From Chryseobacterium sp. OV279 (GTDB lineage Bacteria; Bacteroidota; Bacteroidia; Flavobacteriales; Weeksellaceae), in assembly GCF_900128945.1 (NCBI RefSeq), contig NZ_FQUD01000003.1:248001-312000 (forward strand): a stretch of 64,000 nucleotides of DNA, read 5' to 3'. The notes below the pieces were generated by a model. The model did not search any database and was not told the origin of the DNA. It saw nothing but the letters and a program-made list of their open reading frames with translations. Within the stretch, counting starts at the first letter, position 1. Every line of letters starts with the position of its first letter. The translations under genes and the position numbers were made by a program. Below, one piece after another: positions 41,227 through 50,173 of this stretch.

Positions 41227-42345
41227 ATGAAATTGTTTAACAAGAATATAATTCTGGCAGCGGCAAGTATCTCGCTGATGAGTTGTACCCCAATCTATAA
41301 AAAAATGAACGTAGACAAAGAAACTTACGAAGGTCTTAATGACGGACTTTATGCAAATCTTCAGACTTCTAAAGGAAACCTGATCGTGCAGTTCGAAGAC
41401 AAAAAAGCACCAGTAACTGTAGCCAATTTTATCGGTCTTGCAGAAGGGAAAATAGATAACAAAGCTAAGGCGAAAGGCGTTCCTTTTTATGACGGAACTA
41501 TTTTCCACAGAGTGATCAAAGATTTCATGATCCAGGGAGGTGATCCTCAGGGAACAGGAATGGGAGATCCGGGATATAAATTCGAGGATGAGAAAAACGA
41601 CCTTAAACATACAGGAAAAGGAATCCTTTCTATGGCGAATTCCGGACCTAATACAAACGGTTCTCAGTTCTTCATCACTGAAGTGGCTACTCCTTGGTTA
41701 GACGGAAGACACACGATCTTCGGAAAAGTAGTGAAAGGTAACGATGTAATCGATGCAATCGCTAACGTAGAAAAAGGAGCTCAGGACAAGCCTAAAACGG
41801 ATATCGTTTTAGAGAAAGTTTCTGTTTTCGGAAAAGGTGATGCTTACAAAAACTACGATGCATCAAAAACTTTCACAGAAGGAAAAGCTAAAATCGCGGA
41901 AAACAATAAAGCTTATATCGCTAAAGAAGAGGCTGACAGAAAGAAAAAAGAAGAAGAATTTAAAGCGAACCAGGAGAAAATGGTTGAAGACCTTAAAGCT
42001 GGAATGCAGAAAACAGAATCAGGATTATACTACAAAATCACAAAAACAGTGGCAGGTGCAAAAGCTCCTAAGTCTGGTGATAATGTATCTGTACACTATG
42101 CAGGAAAATTAATCGACGGTACAGAATTCGATTCTTCATTCAAAAGAAACGAGCCTATCGAAATTCCAATCGGAATGGGAAGAGTAATCAAAGGATGGGA
42201 TGAAGGAATCCTATTGCTTAAAGAAGGCGAAACGGCTACCTTATTGATCCCACCAGCAATGGCTTACGGAGAAAGAGGAGCAGGAGGTGTTATTCCACCA
42301 AACGCTTGGTTAGTTTTCGATGTTGAGCTTGTGAAAGTACAGTAA
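41227..42345 (+). CDS. Lipoprotein with cyclophilin plus FKBP prolyl isomerase domains
   Basis: A 372-residue protein with a lipobox (ISLMSC, Cys about 19). Residues about 40-195 are a cyclophilin domain (FYDGTIFHRVIKDFMIQGGDPQGTG, SMANSGPNTNGSQFFI, WLDGRHTIFGKV). A charged coiled coil (about 215-255) follows. Residues about 262-372 are an FKBP domain (KSGDNVSVHYAGKLIDGTEFDSSF, IKGWDEGILLLKEGETATLLIPPAMAYGERG). Two prolyl isomerase folds in one protein suggest a periplasmic foldase. It is co-transcribed with gldI and followed by a strong terminator. Confidence 0.93.
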   Translation: MKLFNKNIILAAASISLMSCTPIYKKMNVDKETYEGLNDGLYANLQTSKGNLIVQFEDKKAPVTVANFIGLAEGKIDNKAKAKGVPFYDGTIFHRVIKDFMIQGGDPQGTGMGDPGYKFEDEKNDLKHTGKGILSMANSGPNTNGSQFFITEVATPWLDGRHTIFGKVVKGNDVIDAIANVEKGAQDKPKTDIVLEKVSVFGKGDAYKNYDASKTFTEGKAKIAENNKAYIAKEEADRKKKEEEFKANQEKMVEDLKAGMQKTESGLYYKITKTVAGAKAPKSGDNVSVHYAGKLIDGTEFDSSFKRNEPIEIPIGMGRVIKGWDEGILLLKEGETATLLIPPAMAYGERGAGGVIPPNAWLVFDVELVKVQ

Positions 42346-42364
42346 TTGAGAATTTAAAATATTG

Positions 42365-42388
42365 AAAGCCGTCCGTGAGGACGGCTTT
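42365..42388 (+). terminator. Intrinsic terminator of the gldI operon
   Basis: AAAGCCGTCC and GGACGGCTTT form a perfect 10-pair stem with loop GTGA, followed by TTTTTGTTTTT. It marks the left edge of the AT-rich insert. Confidence 0.92.
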
Positions 42389-42484
42389 TTTTTGTTTTTA
42401 CTTGAAATTCAGTAGAAATACGGTTTCCCAGAATTGATATTTTTAGCATTTTTATATCTTACTGTACTAAAAAAATAATAAAAC

Positions 42485-43339
42485 ATGAATGAGTTTGGAG
42501 GAAATTGGACGGAAAATAAAATTGAAATTTTAATTGAATATGCTAAAGCATACTTAACTATAATGAAAAAGTATGCTGACATGTATAATTGGCAATTATT
42601 ATATTTTGATGGTTTTGCAGGTTCTGGAGAAATTATAGGAGAAGATAAAAATTGTATTGTAGGTGCAGCAAAGAGAATTTTAGAAATTGAGCAACCAAGA
42701 GGTTTTGATTTATATTATTTTGTTGAAAAAGAAAAAGAATTTGCAGAAAGTCTTAAGAAAACTTTACATGATACATTTCCGACTAGGAAAAACTGTATAC
42801 ATGTTGCTAATCATGATTGCAATGAAAAAATTGAGTCAATGAGTAGATTTCTTTCTGGAAAGAAAAAAAAATATAAATCATTAGCATATATTGATCCTTA
42901 TGGTATGCAGGTTAACTGGAAATCTCTACAAACATTAAAACAAAATTCAGTTGATATTTGGATTTTAGTTCCTACTGGCATAGGATTAAATCGTTTATTA
43001 AAGAAAGATGGAAATATTTCAGAAGCTTGGATAGCTAAACTAGAAATGTTTTTAGGTATGACTAAAGATGAAATACTACCTTACTTTTATCAAGAATCTA
43101 CAGTTCATACTTTATTTGGAGAAGAAAAAAAAATAACAAAAGAACAAAATGCAGTTGAAAAAGCAGCAAAATTATATGAAGAAAGATTGAAAAATCTTTT
43201 TAAATTCGTATCAAAGCCCTATGTTTTAAAAAATAAAAATAATTCTATAATGTTTCACTTTTTTATGGCATCAGATACAAGGGTTGCTATAAATATTGCA
43301 AATAGTATAACAAAAAAATTTAACAATGGCACAATCTAG
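42485..43339 (+). CDS. tcmP: Three-Cys-motif partner protein TcmP
   Basis: A 284-residue protein matching TcmP, a family defined by its adjacency to three-Cys-motif proteins. Seen: [40 protein letters not shown], a methyltransferase-like first motif with an FDGFAGSG loop, and [17 protein letters not shown], where the IDPYG resembles a catalytic NPPY-like motif. So a SAM-binding, nucleic-acid methyltransferase-like fold is plausible, though not shown. The start codon region is A-rich. Base composition is much more AT-rich than its neighbours and codons favour AAA, ATT and TTA, suggesting horizontal transfer. The end overlaps the next gene by 14 bases. Confidence 0.85.
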   Translation: MNEFGGNWTENKIEILIEYAKAYLTIMKKYADMYNWQLLYFDGFAGSGEIIGEDKNCIVGAAKRILEIEQPRGFDLYYFVEKEKEFAESLKKTLHDTFPTRKNCIHVANHDCNEKIESMSRFLSGKKKKYKSLAYIDPYGMQVNWKSLQTLKQNSVDIWILVPTGIGLNRLLKKDGNISEAWIAKLEMFLGMTKDEILPYFYQESTVHTLFGEEKKITKEQNAVEKAAKLYEERLKNLFKFVSKPYVLKNKNNSIMFHFFMASDTRVAINIANSITKKFNNGTI

Positions 43340-44051
43340 TATAGAGTGGACAGAAATGACTTGGAACCCTACTACAGGATGTGATAAAATATCAGCAGGA
43401 TGTAAATTTTGTTATGCTGAAATTATGTCCAAAAGATTACAAGCCATGGGCCTGGAAAAGTATAAAGATAATTTTGAAGTTAGAATTCATGAAGATGCTT
43501 TAGATACACCATATACATGGAAAAACTCTAAGGTTGTATTTGTTAATTCAATGAGCGATTTATTTCATAAGGATATACCATTAGACTTTATTAAAAAAGT
43601 ATTTAAAGTTATGAATAACAATCCTCAACACGTATTTCAGGTTTTAACCAAGAGAGCAGAAAGGCTTCTGGAGTTGCATGCTGAACTTAAATGGTCACAT
43701 AATATTTGGATGGGAGTTTCTGTTGAAAATGAGAAAGTCAAAGATAGAATTGATTTTCTCAGAGGCACAAATGCTAAAGTTAAATTCTTATCTCTTGAAC
43801 CCTTAATTGGTCCCTTACCTGATTTAAATCTTACAAATATAGATTGGGTTATTGTGGGGGGCGAAAGTGGACATAAACCGAGACCTATGGATGCTGATTG
43901 GGTTATTGATATCCAAGAACAATGTAATAAAAGTGAGGTCGCTTTTTTCTTTAAACAGTGGGGAGGAAAGAATAAAAAAGCTGCCGGAAGAATACTGAAC
44001 GGAAGGACATATGATGAAATGCCAGAAATTGAATTACAGAGAAGTATATAA
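43326..44051 (+). CDS. DUF5131 (phage Gp37/Gp68-like) three-Cys-motif protein
   Basis: A 241-residue protein with a radical-SAM-like head: [25 protein letters not shown] gives C19, C26 and C29, a C-x6-C-x2-C motif suited to an iron-sulfur cluster. Later segments [33 protein letters not shown] and [19 protein letters not shown] are conserved in the Gp37/Gp68 family, known from phages and mobile islands. It overlaps tcmP by 14 bases, so they are translated together and probably act together. A role in nucleic-acid modification or defence has been suggested by context; no function is proven to my knowledge. Confidence 0.85.
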   Translation: MAQSSIEWTEMTWNPTTGCDKISAGCKFCYAEIMSKRLQAMGLEKYKDNFEVRIHEDALDTPYTWKNSKVVFVNSMSDLFHKDIPLDFIKKVFKVMNNNPQHVFQVLTKRAERLLELHAELKWSHNIWMGVSVENEKVKDRIDFLRGTNAKVKFLSLEPLIGPLPDLNLTNIDWVIVGGESGHKPRPMDADWVIDIQEQCNKSEVAFFFKQWGGKNKKAAGRILNGRTYDEMPEIELQRSI

Positions 44052-44145
44052 CTTATTTTAATGTTAGAAATATAATTTATAAATAGACTGTCAGAATATT
44101 TAATATTTTTTCCTAAATTTCCTTACTTTCGTGTAAAGTAATTTC

Positions 44146-45312
44146 ATGAAAAAAATCCTCTACACCCTTCTCATTCTCTCCACAACCACCATTTCCGCAC
44201 AAGGGAAGAAATTCTTCAAAAGCGGAGAAGTACAGCTTCAGAATCCGGTAGAAAAGATCAACCTGAGATTTGCCAATGATCTGCCTTTTGTACAGGTGAG
44301 CATCAACGGGAAATCATACAATTTTTTGTTTGATACCGGAGCTCCTACCGTGATTTCTACAGCGGTTTATACTGAACTGGGCCTGGAGAAAAAACACAGA
44401 AGTACCGTAAAGGATTCACAGAAAAATAAACACGAACAGATTTTTACCATTCTGCCGGAAATGATCGTTGATAAAGCCGTTTTCAAGGATGTAGGAGCTG
44501 TGGTGATGGATTTCAGTATTTCGGAACTGAGCTGTTTTAAAATAGACGGCATTCTGGGAGCGAACCAAATGGCGAAGCTGTTCTGGAAAATCAATTACTC
44601 GGAAAACTCAATGGAAGCGTCAAAAGATCTTGCTCAGTTTAATCCTGCAGATTTTGATATTGTCATTCCCTTCAGTCCGAGAGCGCAGAAAACCCCTGTC
44701 GTAGAAACCGATTTACAGGGCAAAAAAATAGATCTTACTTTCGATACCGGATTTTCCGGAAGATTAAAAATCGCAGACAACGCATATAATGCCGAAAAAG
44801 CTTTAAAGAGTGTAGAAGTATACGGAACTAACTCAGTGGGCGCTTATGGGGCTGCAAAGCCTGCTCCGGGCTATATTTTCAGGACAGCAGGTTTGTCTTT
44901 GGGCAATGAGAGCTTTTCAAATGAAATTATCGCTACCGGAAGCACAAGCCTGATCGGAAATGATTTCTTTAAAAACTTTATTTTCATCCTCGACTGGACC
45001 GGAAATAAAATCTACATGAAACGCATCAAAAATGAACTCGCCAAACTGGAGTCTTTCGGCTTCGGATACCGTTTTATCGATGCAAAACCTACCGTTGCTT
45101 TCGTATTCCAGGAAGAGAACTTCCCACTGAAAGTAGGAGATGCGATCATCAGTATCAACAATACCAATCTGGAAAATCTGGACAAAGACGGTGCTTGCCA
45201 CTATTTCCTCAACAGAGTTGAAAGCGGGCAGAATGCCATCAATGTGAAAATTAGAAGAGACGGAAAGGTAATGGAGGTGAAATTGGAGAAGAAGGAGTTT
45301 TTGAAGGTGTGA
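44146..45312 (+). CDS. Retropepsin-like aspartyl protease with a C-terminal PDZ domain
   Basis: A 388-residue secreted protein (signal MKKILYTLLILSTTTISAQ). Two aspartyl-protease motifs, FLFDTGAPTVIS (about 63-74) and DLTFDTGFSGRLKI (about 196-209), suggest a single-chain pepsin/retropepsin-like fold, and a PDZ-like module occupies the last 90 residues (PLKVGDAIISINNTNLENL). It probably acts in the periplasm or at the surface. It ends with typical low-GC flavobacterial composition, unlike the insert before it. Confidence 0.88.
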   Translation: MKKILYTLLILSTTTISAQGKKFFKSGEVQLQNPVEKINLRFANDLPFVQVSINGKSYNFLFDTGAPTVISTAVYTELGLEKKHRSTVKDSQKNKHEQIFTILPEMIVDKAVFKDVGAVVMDFSISELSCFKIDGILGANQMAKLFWKINYSENSMEASKDLAQFNPADFDIVIPFSPRAQKTPVVETDLQGKKIDLTFDTGFSGRLKIADNAYNAEKALKSVEVYGTNSVGAYGAAKPAPGYIFRTAGLSLGNESFSNEIIATGSTSLIGNDFFKNFIFILDWTGNKIYMKRIKNELAKLESFGFGYRFIDAKPTVAFVFQEENFPLKVGDAIISINNTNLENLDKDGACHYFLNRVESGQNAINVKIRRDGKVMEVKLEKKEFLKV

Positions 45313-45388
45313 TTTGAGTGGGAGAGTTTGAGAGTCTTAGAGTTTAGGGTTGGTGCGTGTATGACTTTTGGGACTAAACAAGGATTTC

Positions 45389-45589
45389 AACCACAAAAGT
45401 CACAAAAGCTTACTAACACTTTAGTTATTTTAAAGTTGAATTGATTGCGAAAAGAAAGTACACTTAAGTTCTTATGAAAATCTTTGATTTTCGGCTTCTG
45501 TGATCTTCCTGTTTTCAGGATATTGAAACTTTTAAAACTAAGGTGTTCTAAAGTGGTTAGGATTAAAAACTTTGGTGCCTTTTGTGGTT
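45389..45589 (+). repeat. MITE-like repeat family A, copy 2
   Basis: 201 bases bounded by AACCACAAAAG and CTTTTGTGGTT. It is aligned end to end with the reverse complement of 40385-40586, visibly over 80 percent identical. Central features are AGAAAGTACACTTAAG and GAAAATCTTTGATTTTC. Confidence 0.75.
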
Positions 45590-45640
45590 AGAAAAATAAT
45601 ATAAAATGTTTAGATTATACCCATCTTTTTAAACTTGAAT

Positions 45641-45725
45641 CATTAAGATTTTTAAGCCTTTATGAGTATTTAAGATTAGCTTTGCTTTAAGTGAAGTTGC
45701 TTAAAAAACGTTTGATTTTTTCTTA
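45641..45725 (+). repeat. Dispersed ATTAAGATTTT repeat, copy 2
   Basis: Similar to 32881-32968 over about 85 bases, with shared GCTTAAAAAA and TTTGATTTTTTCTTA segments. Part of a repeat-dense gap; not coding. Confidence 0.55.
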
Positions 45726-45830
45726 TGATCTTCATTGACCTTAATGGTTTAAAATAATTCAATCGGGATCATATGGAAATCTGCGCGAAATTAAAAATAG
45801 TTGGAAATTACCATAGCCGTAGATCATAAA

Positions 45831-45859
45831 AAAACCGTTCAAATTTATTGAACGGTTTT
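45831..45859 (-). terminator. Intrinsic terminator of the small membrane protein gene
   Basis: AAAACCGTTCAA and TTGAACGGTTTT form a perfect 12-pair stem with a five-base loop. The A-run at its left gives a U-run on the minus strand, 21 bases after the stop at 45881. Confidence 0.85.
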
Positions 45860-45880
45860 CTAGTAAAATTGAAATTAAAG

Positions 45881-46144
45881 TTATGCGTGTCTGGATTTCT
45901 TCCTCATTTGGGAAGAATTCATTTTTCCGGTAAGGGAGTTGATAAATACAAGTCCAAAGCCCAGATAAGCTGCAAATGCAGTAAGATATACTATTAAGCT
46001 GTTAAAGCCTGGTTTGGTAGCATATATAAAATATACCAATACGGAAAAAACAGCAAAGCTTAGCAGAAGCATCAGGCTCCAGATATTCATTTTTGCGGCA
46101 TCTTCATTTCTCTTAAAAATCATTTCAAAAAAATCTCTCATCAT
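45881..46144 (-). CDS. Small membrane protein, unknown
   Basis: An 87-residue protein with two hydrophobic segments (about 22-43 NIWSLMLLLSFAVFSVLVYFIY, and 49-69 LIVYLTAFAAYLGFGLVFINS) and charged ends. A second Met one codon later (MRDFF) is an equally good start. The length and layout are those of small inner-membrane proteins of unknown role. It has a good terminator. Confidence 0.75.
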   Translation of the reverse strand: MMRDFFEMIFKRNEDAAKMNIWSLMLLLSFAVFSVLVYFIYATKPGFNSLIVYLTAFAAYLGFGLVFINSLTGKMNSSQMRKKSRHA

Positions 46145-46636
46145 AATCTCTTTTTAAGGGTTATACATCTGTTTTCCATTCTTTCATAGAACGGTCCGGA
46201 ATTATTCCGTTATACATTAATAGCGCACGGATCATGGTTATACTTGGCTAAGGTCATGATCATATGGCCGTTTGATTGTCTTACATCAGGGTATACTTTA
46301 AGTTACCCAGAAAATTTTAATTTAAAAGCAGTATTGAATCCCGACAAAGGATTCATGAGCTTTGACACCGTACACAGTTTGCATCGTAAAATGGAATTGA
46401 TAAGAGGATTATCTCTTCCGTTGTATACGGTATCTAAGAAAATACGACTATATCAGATATGATGACAGCCTTATTCCGGCTCAGCGGAAACTGAATATTC
46501 CGCGGTAACCTTTTCTCATCGTTTGTGCTTAAATAATTTTTTTTCAATGATTTAGCTTGCGAATTTCATGCCAAAGTGAATTTTTTAACTTGTTTTTATG
46601 ATTAAGTAACTTTAAGTTTGCATAAATCTATAATAA
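46145..46636. other. Gap without a convincing gene
   Basis: About 490 bases. A 72-codon frame starting with TTG at 46244 has no family features and no ATG, so it is left out. The region contains CGGAATTATTCCG, a short palindrome near 46190-46210, and AT-rich promoter-like DNA before the next gene. Confidence 0.5.
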
Positions 46637-47149
46637 GTGACTCCTGAAAGTTTAGAAGAAAATATACAGAGTATGGCTGCCAGGCTTATAAAAATGGCAG
46701 AAGAATATTGCTGGAATAAAATATCTCATCAACCTACTTTTATTGTTTCAGATTTTAATGAATTCGGAGAAGACTTTCGGGAAATGCGAAAATTAAGGAA
46801 TAAGATCAACAGATATAAAATACCTTTGCCGCTAGATGCTGTTATTGAATTAGTAAAAAAAGAGTATCAGGATTTGTATGATATTAATCTTTACATTTTT
46901 AAAGCATCACAGAAACAAACGATTATCGAAATTCAATATTACAGAAAATCAAATATGGAGCCTGACTATTATGAAAAAATAAAAGATAATCCGCCAATGC
47001 TTCATGTTAAGATTATACAGCCAGGTTATTCTTTGGAAGGAGAGAAGTTTGATATTAACTGGGAATCGGGTGGTGGATTACGACATTATTGGAAAAGTTT
47101 CCTTTATGAATTCAAATACAGGAGAATGGTGAAGAAATTTAAAAAATAG
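46637..47149 (+). CDS. Hypothetical protein, unknown
   Basis: A 170-residue, mostly alpha/beta cytoplasmic protein with no family I recognise. It has an acidic N-terminal helix (EENIQSMAARLIKMAEEYCWNKI), a basic middle and a C-terminal run YRRMVKKFKK. The start is a GTG at 46637 or the ATG at 46673 (MAARLIK). Its isolated, repeat-flanked position and size are like those of toxin-immunity proteins, but there is no toxin beside it. Confidence 0.55.
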   Translation: MTPESLEENIQSMAARLIKMAEEYCWNKISHQPTFIVSDFNEFGEDFREMRKLRNKINRYKIPLPLDAVIELVKKEYQDLYDINLYIFKASQKQTIIEIQYYRKSNMEPDYYEKIKDNPPMLHVKIIQPGYSLEGEKFDINWESGGGLRHYWKSFLYEFKYRRMVKKFKK

Positions 47150-47451
47150 AAACCGCATGGAATCTGTGAAATTATTAACCACAAAAGTCACAAAAGATTT
47201 TTGACACTTTAGTTATTTTAAAGTGAATGCTTTGAAAACAGAAAGTTCACATAAGTCTTTTAAAAATCAAAGATTTTTATATTCACAATAATAAAATCTG
47301 CGCGATCTGAGGAATCTGCGGGAGATTTTTCACATACAGATTAAATAAAAAAATCAACAAGTTAATCCTGAAAAGCCGTTAGCTTCACCAAAATCAACCT
47401 GTTGACAACATCTTTCACTTGTAAAGGCAAAAGTATTCTAAAGGTAAAACC
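47150..47451. other. Gap with truncated family A repeat and CTGCG units
   Basis: A truncated copy of family A covers 47177-47280 and a degenerate ATCTGCGCGATCTGAGGAATCTGCGG repeat 47288-47328. The rest is AT-rich. No gene. Confidence 0.6.
47177..47280 (+). repeat. MITE-like repeat family A, copy 3 (truncated)
   Basis: It begins AACCACAAAAGTCACAAAAG and follows the first half of 45389-45589 through the AATCAAAGATTTTT segment, then breaks off into different DNA. Only one terminal repeat remains. Confidence 0.65.
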
Positions 47452-48810
47452 CTACCAGTTTTTATCAATCATATAAACCATCTGGGTCATAGCCGTCGCA
47501 CCCAGAAGAAGCTCTCTTCTGTTCACTTTTTCGAAGGTATCCTCTTCTGTATGGTGGATATCGAAATACCTCTGGGAATCCGGCACTAATTCAGCGGTAG
47601 GAACTCCCATATCGTGAAGCGGGTAAATATCCGTTCCCGAATATCTGCCTTCAAAATTGTAAACGCCATAAGGCAGGAAAAGGCCAGCCCAGCTTTTGAT
47701 CTGATTTCTTTTTTGATCATCCATTTCCAGGGCAATACCTCTTGGAGCAAAACCTCCGGCATCAGATTCAAGGGCAAAAATATGTTTCTCGTTCTTCTCT
47801 TTTACTGTTTTTCCGTATTGGATACCGCCTTTTACGCCATTTTCTTCATTAGCGAAGCAAACGACTCTGATCGTATGATTGTTTTTAAGGCCTAATTTTT
47901 TAAACGTTCTCAAAACTTCAATGCTCTGAACAATTCCGGCTCCGTCATCATGTGCTCCTTCACCAACATCCCATGAATCCAGGTGTCCTCCGACCACAAT
48001 AACGCTCTGGTCTTTTTTACCTGTTATTTCGCCAATCACAGAGTGGGAGAGCTTTTCACCCTTCATTCCACAATTGGAGTTCAGTTTTGCGGTAATTTTC
48101 TGCGTTTTTAAAAGAGCTTCAAGCTCGTCTGCCGTTGTACTTCCTATAGCTATAGCCGGAATCTTCAACACTTTATCCTCATAACGCATCGCTCCGGTGT
48201 GGGGAACATCATCAAAAGCTGAAGACAGAGATCTCACTATCGCAAATTTTCCGCCTTTTTTAGCCGTTAATGAAGCGGCAGTTACTCTATATTTTGCAGC
48301 ATCGCCGTAGCCTCTGAATGTTTCCACAAAAGACTGACTAAAAGGGTAGTTAAAGAACACGATCTTATCCTTTACTTGATCTGATGAAAGCTTGTCATAT
48401 TCCTCCATAGATTTCACGATGATGATCTCACCTGAAACGTCTTTTCCGCCTGTACCTTCAGAATTTCCCAGTGAAAGCATCTTCAGGTTTTTCCATTTTC
48501 CGTCTGCTGTTTTGATCTGTAGGGATTCTTTTCCCCGCGTCCATACGGGAACCATTACTTCCTGAAGCCATACCTTATCGGCGCCAGCATCACGAAGCTT
48601 CTGTTCTGCCCATTTTACGGCTTTATCGTACGCTGCGGAACCACTGAGACGGTGGCCAATGTTCTTGCTTAAATCCCTAAGCTCTGTGTAGCCTTTTCCA
48701 TTGTTTAGAATTTCCGTAGAAATTTTACTGAACTGTATCGAATCTTCTTTAGACTGGCCAAAAGCAGCCATTCCTAAAAATAATAATGAAGTTCCAATTA
48801 TCTTTTTCAT
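47452..48810 (-). CDS. M28-family secreted aminopeptidase, paralog 3 of 3
   Basis: A 452-residue secreted zinc peptidase (signal MKKIIGTSLLFLGMAAFGQ). A PA domain (about 110-240) splits the M28 fold. Zinc and catalytic residues are present: GGHLDSWDVGEGAHDDGAG (H276, D288), CFANEENG with E322 (base) and E323, ESDAGG and a late FDIHHTEEDTFE. It is nearly identical in length and very similar in sequence to the gene immediately upstream (48814-50172), so this is a recent duplication. It is the last of three tandem genes, three bases apart. Confidence 0.93.
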   Translation of the reverse strand: MKKIIGTSLLFLGMAAFGQSKEDSIQFSKISTEILNNGKGYTELRDLSKNIGHRLSGSAAYDKAVKWAEQKLRDAGADKVWLQEVMVPVWTRGKESLQIKTADGKWKNLKMLSLGNSEGTGGKDVSGEIIIVKSMEEYDKLSSDQVKDKIVFFNYPFSQSFVETFRGYGDAAKYRVTAASLTAKKGGKFAIVRSLSSAFDDVPHTGAMRYEDKVLKIPAIAIGSTTADELEALLKTQKITAKLNSNCGMKGEKLSHSVIGEITGKKDQSVIVVGGHLDSWDVGEGAHDDGAGIVQSIEVLRTFKKLGLKNNHTIRVVCFANEENGVKGGIQYGKTVKEKNEKHIFALESDAGGFAPRGIALEMDDQKRNQIKSWAGLFLPYGVYNFEGRYSGTDIYPLHDMGVPTAELVPDSQRYFDIHHTEEDTFEKVNRRELLLGATAMTQMVYMIDKNW

Positions 48811-48813
48811 AGT

Positions 48814-50172
48814 TTACCAGTTTTTATCAATCATATAAATAAGTTGAGTCATGACCGCTGCTCCCAAAAGGAGTTCTCTGCGGTTGACTTTTTCAAAGGT
48901 GTCTTCTTCTGTGTGGTGAATGTCAAAATAACGCTGAGGATCAGGGACGAGTTCTGCCGTAGGAACTCCCATTTCATGCAGCGGAGCAATATCTGAGCCT
49001 GAGTATTTTCCTTCAAAGTTATAGACTCCGTAAGGCAGGAACAGATTGACCCAGCTTTGGATCTGCTTTCTGTTGTTGTCATCCATTTCCAGGGAAATTC
49101 CTCTCGGAGAAAAACCTCCGGCGTCAGATTCTATCGCAAAAAGATGCTTTTCATTGCTTTCTTTCGCTGTTTTCCCGTATTGTTTTCCACCTTTTGTTCC
49201 GTTTTCTTCATTGGCAAAGCAGACCGCTCTGATGGTATGGTTATTTTGAATGCCTAATTTTTTAAATGTTCTCAGAACTTCAATGCTCTGAACAATTCCA
49301 GCACCATCGTCATGCGCTCCTTCCCCTACATCCCAGGAATCAAGATGTCCTCCGACCACGATCACGCTCTGGTCTTTTTTTCCGGTGATCTCGCCGATGA
49401 CAGAATGGGAGAGTTTCTCGCCTTTCATGCCACAGTTGGAGTTGAGTTTTGCCGTAACTTTTTTATTTTTTAATAATAATTCCAGCTCATCTGCTGTTGT
49501 ATTTCCGATGGTTACGGCCGGAACCTTAGAAATGTTATCATCATACCGCATATTACCCGTATGGGGAACATCGTCAAATGCTGAAGATAAAGATCTGATG
49601 ACAGCGAACTTTCCACCTTTCTGAGCCGTTAAATTAGCCGCAGAACGTCGGTACGCTCCGGCCTCTCTGTAAGAAATAAAAGTTTGTACATGTGACTGAT
49701 TAAAAGGGTAGTTAAAGAATACAATCTTATCCTTTACTTGAGATGAAGGAAGTTTGTCATATTCTTCCAAAGACCTCACCATAATAATCTCTCCCGATAC
49801 ATCTTTTCCACCTGTCCCTTCAGAATTTCCCAGGGAAAGCATTTTCAGTTTCTTCCATGTTCCATCTGCCGTTTTGATTTGCAGAGATTCTTTTCCTCTG
49901 ACCCAAACCGGAATCATCACTTCCTGAAGCCATACTTTATCAGCACCTGCATCGCGCAGTTTCTGTTCTGCCCATTTCACCGATTTTTCATAAGCTTCAC
50001 TTCCACTAAGACGGTTTCCAATGTTTTTGGTAAGATCTTTTAAGTCGGTATAGCCTTTTCCATTGTTCAGGATTTCTGTGGAGATCTTACTGAACTGGAT
50101 GGAGTCTTCCTTTGACTGCCCGAAAACAGCCATTCCTGCTAATAAAAGGGAAAGGGTGAAGGTCTTGTTCAT
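48814..50172 (-). CDS. M28-family secreted aminopeptidase, paralog 2 of 3
   Basis: A 452-residue protein, close sister of paralog 3: same signal peptide type, PA domain and intact zinc/catalytic motifs (GGHLDSWDVGEGAHDDGAG, FANEENG, ESDAGG, FDIHHTEEDTFE). The gap to the next gene is three bases and to the previous one a single base, so all three are translated as one operon. Substrates may be peptides or amino acids released outside the cell. Confidence 0.93.
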   Translation of the reverse strand: MNKTFTLSLLLAGMAVFGQSKEDSIQFSKISTEILNNGKGYTDLKDLTKNIGNRLSGSEAYEKSVKWAEQKLRDAGADKVWLQEVMIPVWVRGKESLQIKTADGTWKKLKMLSLGNSEGTGGKDVSGEIIMVRSLEEYDKLPSSQVKDKIVFFNYPFNQSHVQTFISYREAGAYRRSAANLTAQKGGKFAVIRSLSSAFDDVPHTGNMRYDDNISKVPAVTIGNTTADELELLLKNKKVTAKLNSNCGMKGEKLSHSVIGEITGKKDQSVIVVGGHLDSWDVGEGAHDDGAGIVQSIEVLRTFKKLGIQNNHTIRAVCFANEENGTKGGKQYGKTAKESNEKHLFAIESDAGGFSPRGISLEMDDNNRKQIQSWVNLFLPYGVYNFEGKYSGSDIAPLHEMGVPTAELVPDPQRYFDIHHTEEDTFEKVNRRELLLGAAVMTQLIYMIDKNW

Positions 50173-50173
50173 A

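Larger units (their letters stand above)
45313..45880. other. Repeat-filled gap (family A copy 2, ATTAAGATTTT copy 2)
   Basis: This 568-base gap holds purine-rich GAGTTTGAGAGTCTTAGAG-like DNA first, then MITE-like family A (45389-45589), the dispersed repeat (45641-45725), an ATCTGCGCG unit (about 45779-45787) and a terminator (45831-45859). I see no gene. Confidence 0.65.

Noticed and set aside
46244..46462. A 72-codon frame starting with TTG
   Set aside because: It has no ATG, no family features and lies in plain AT-rich DNA.
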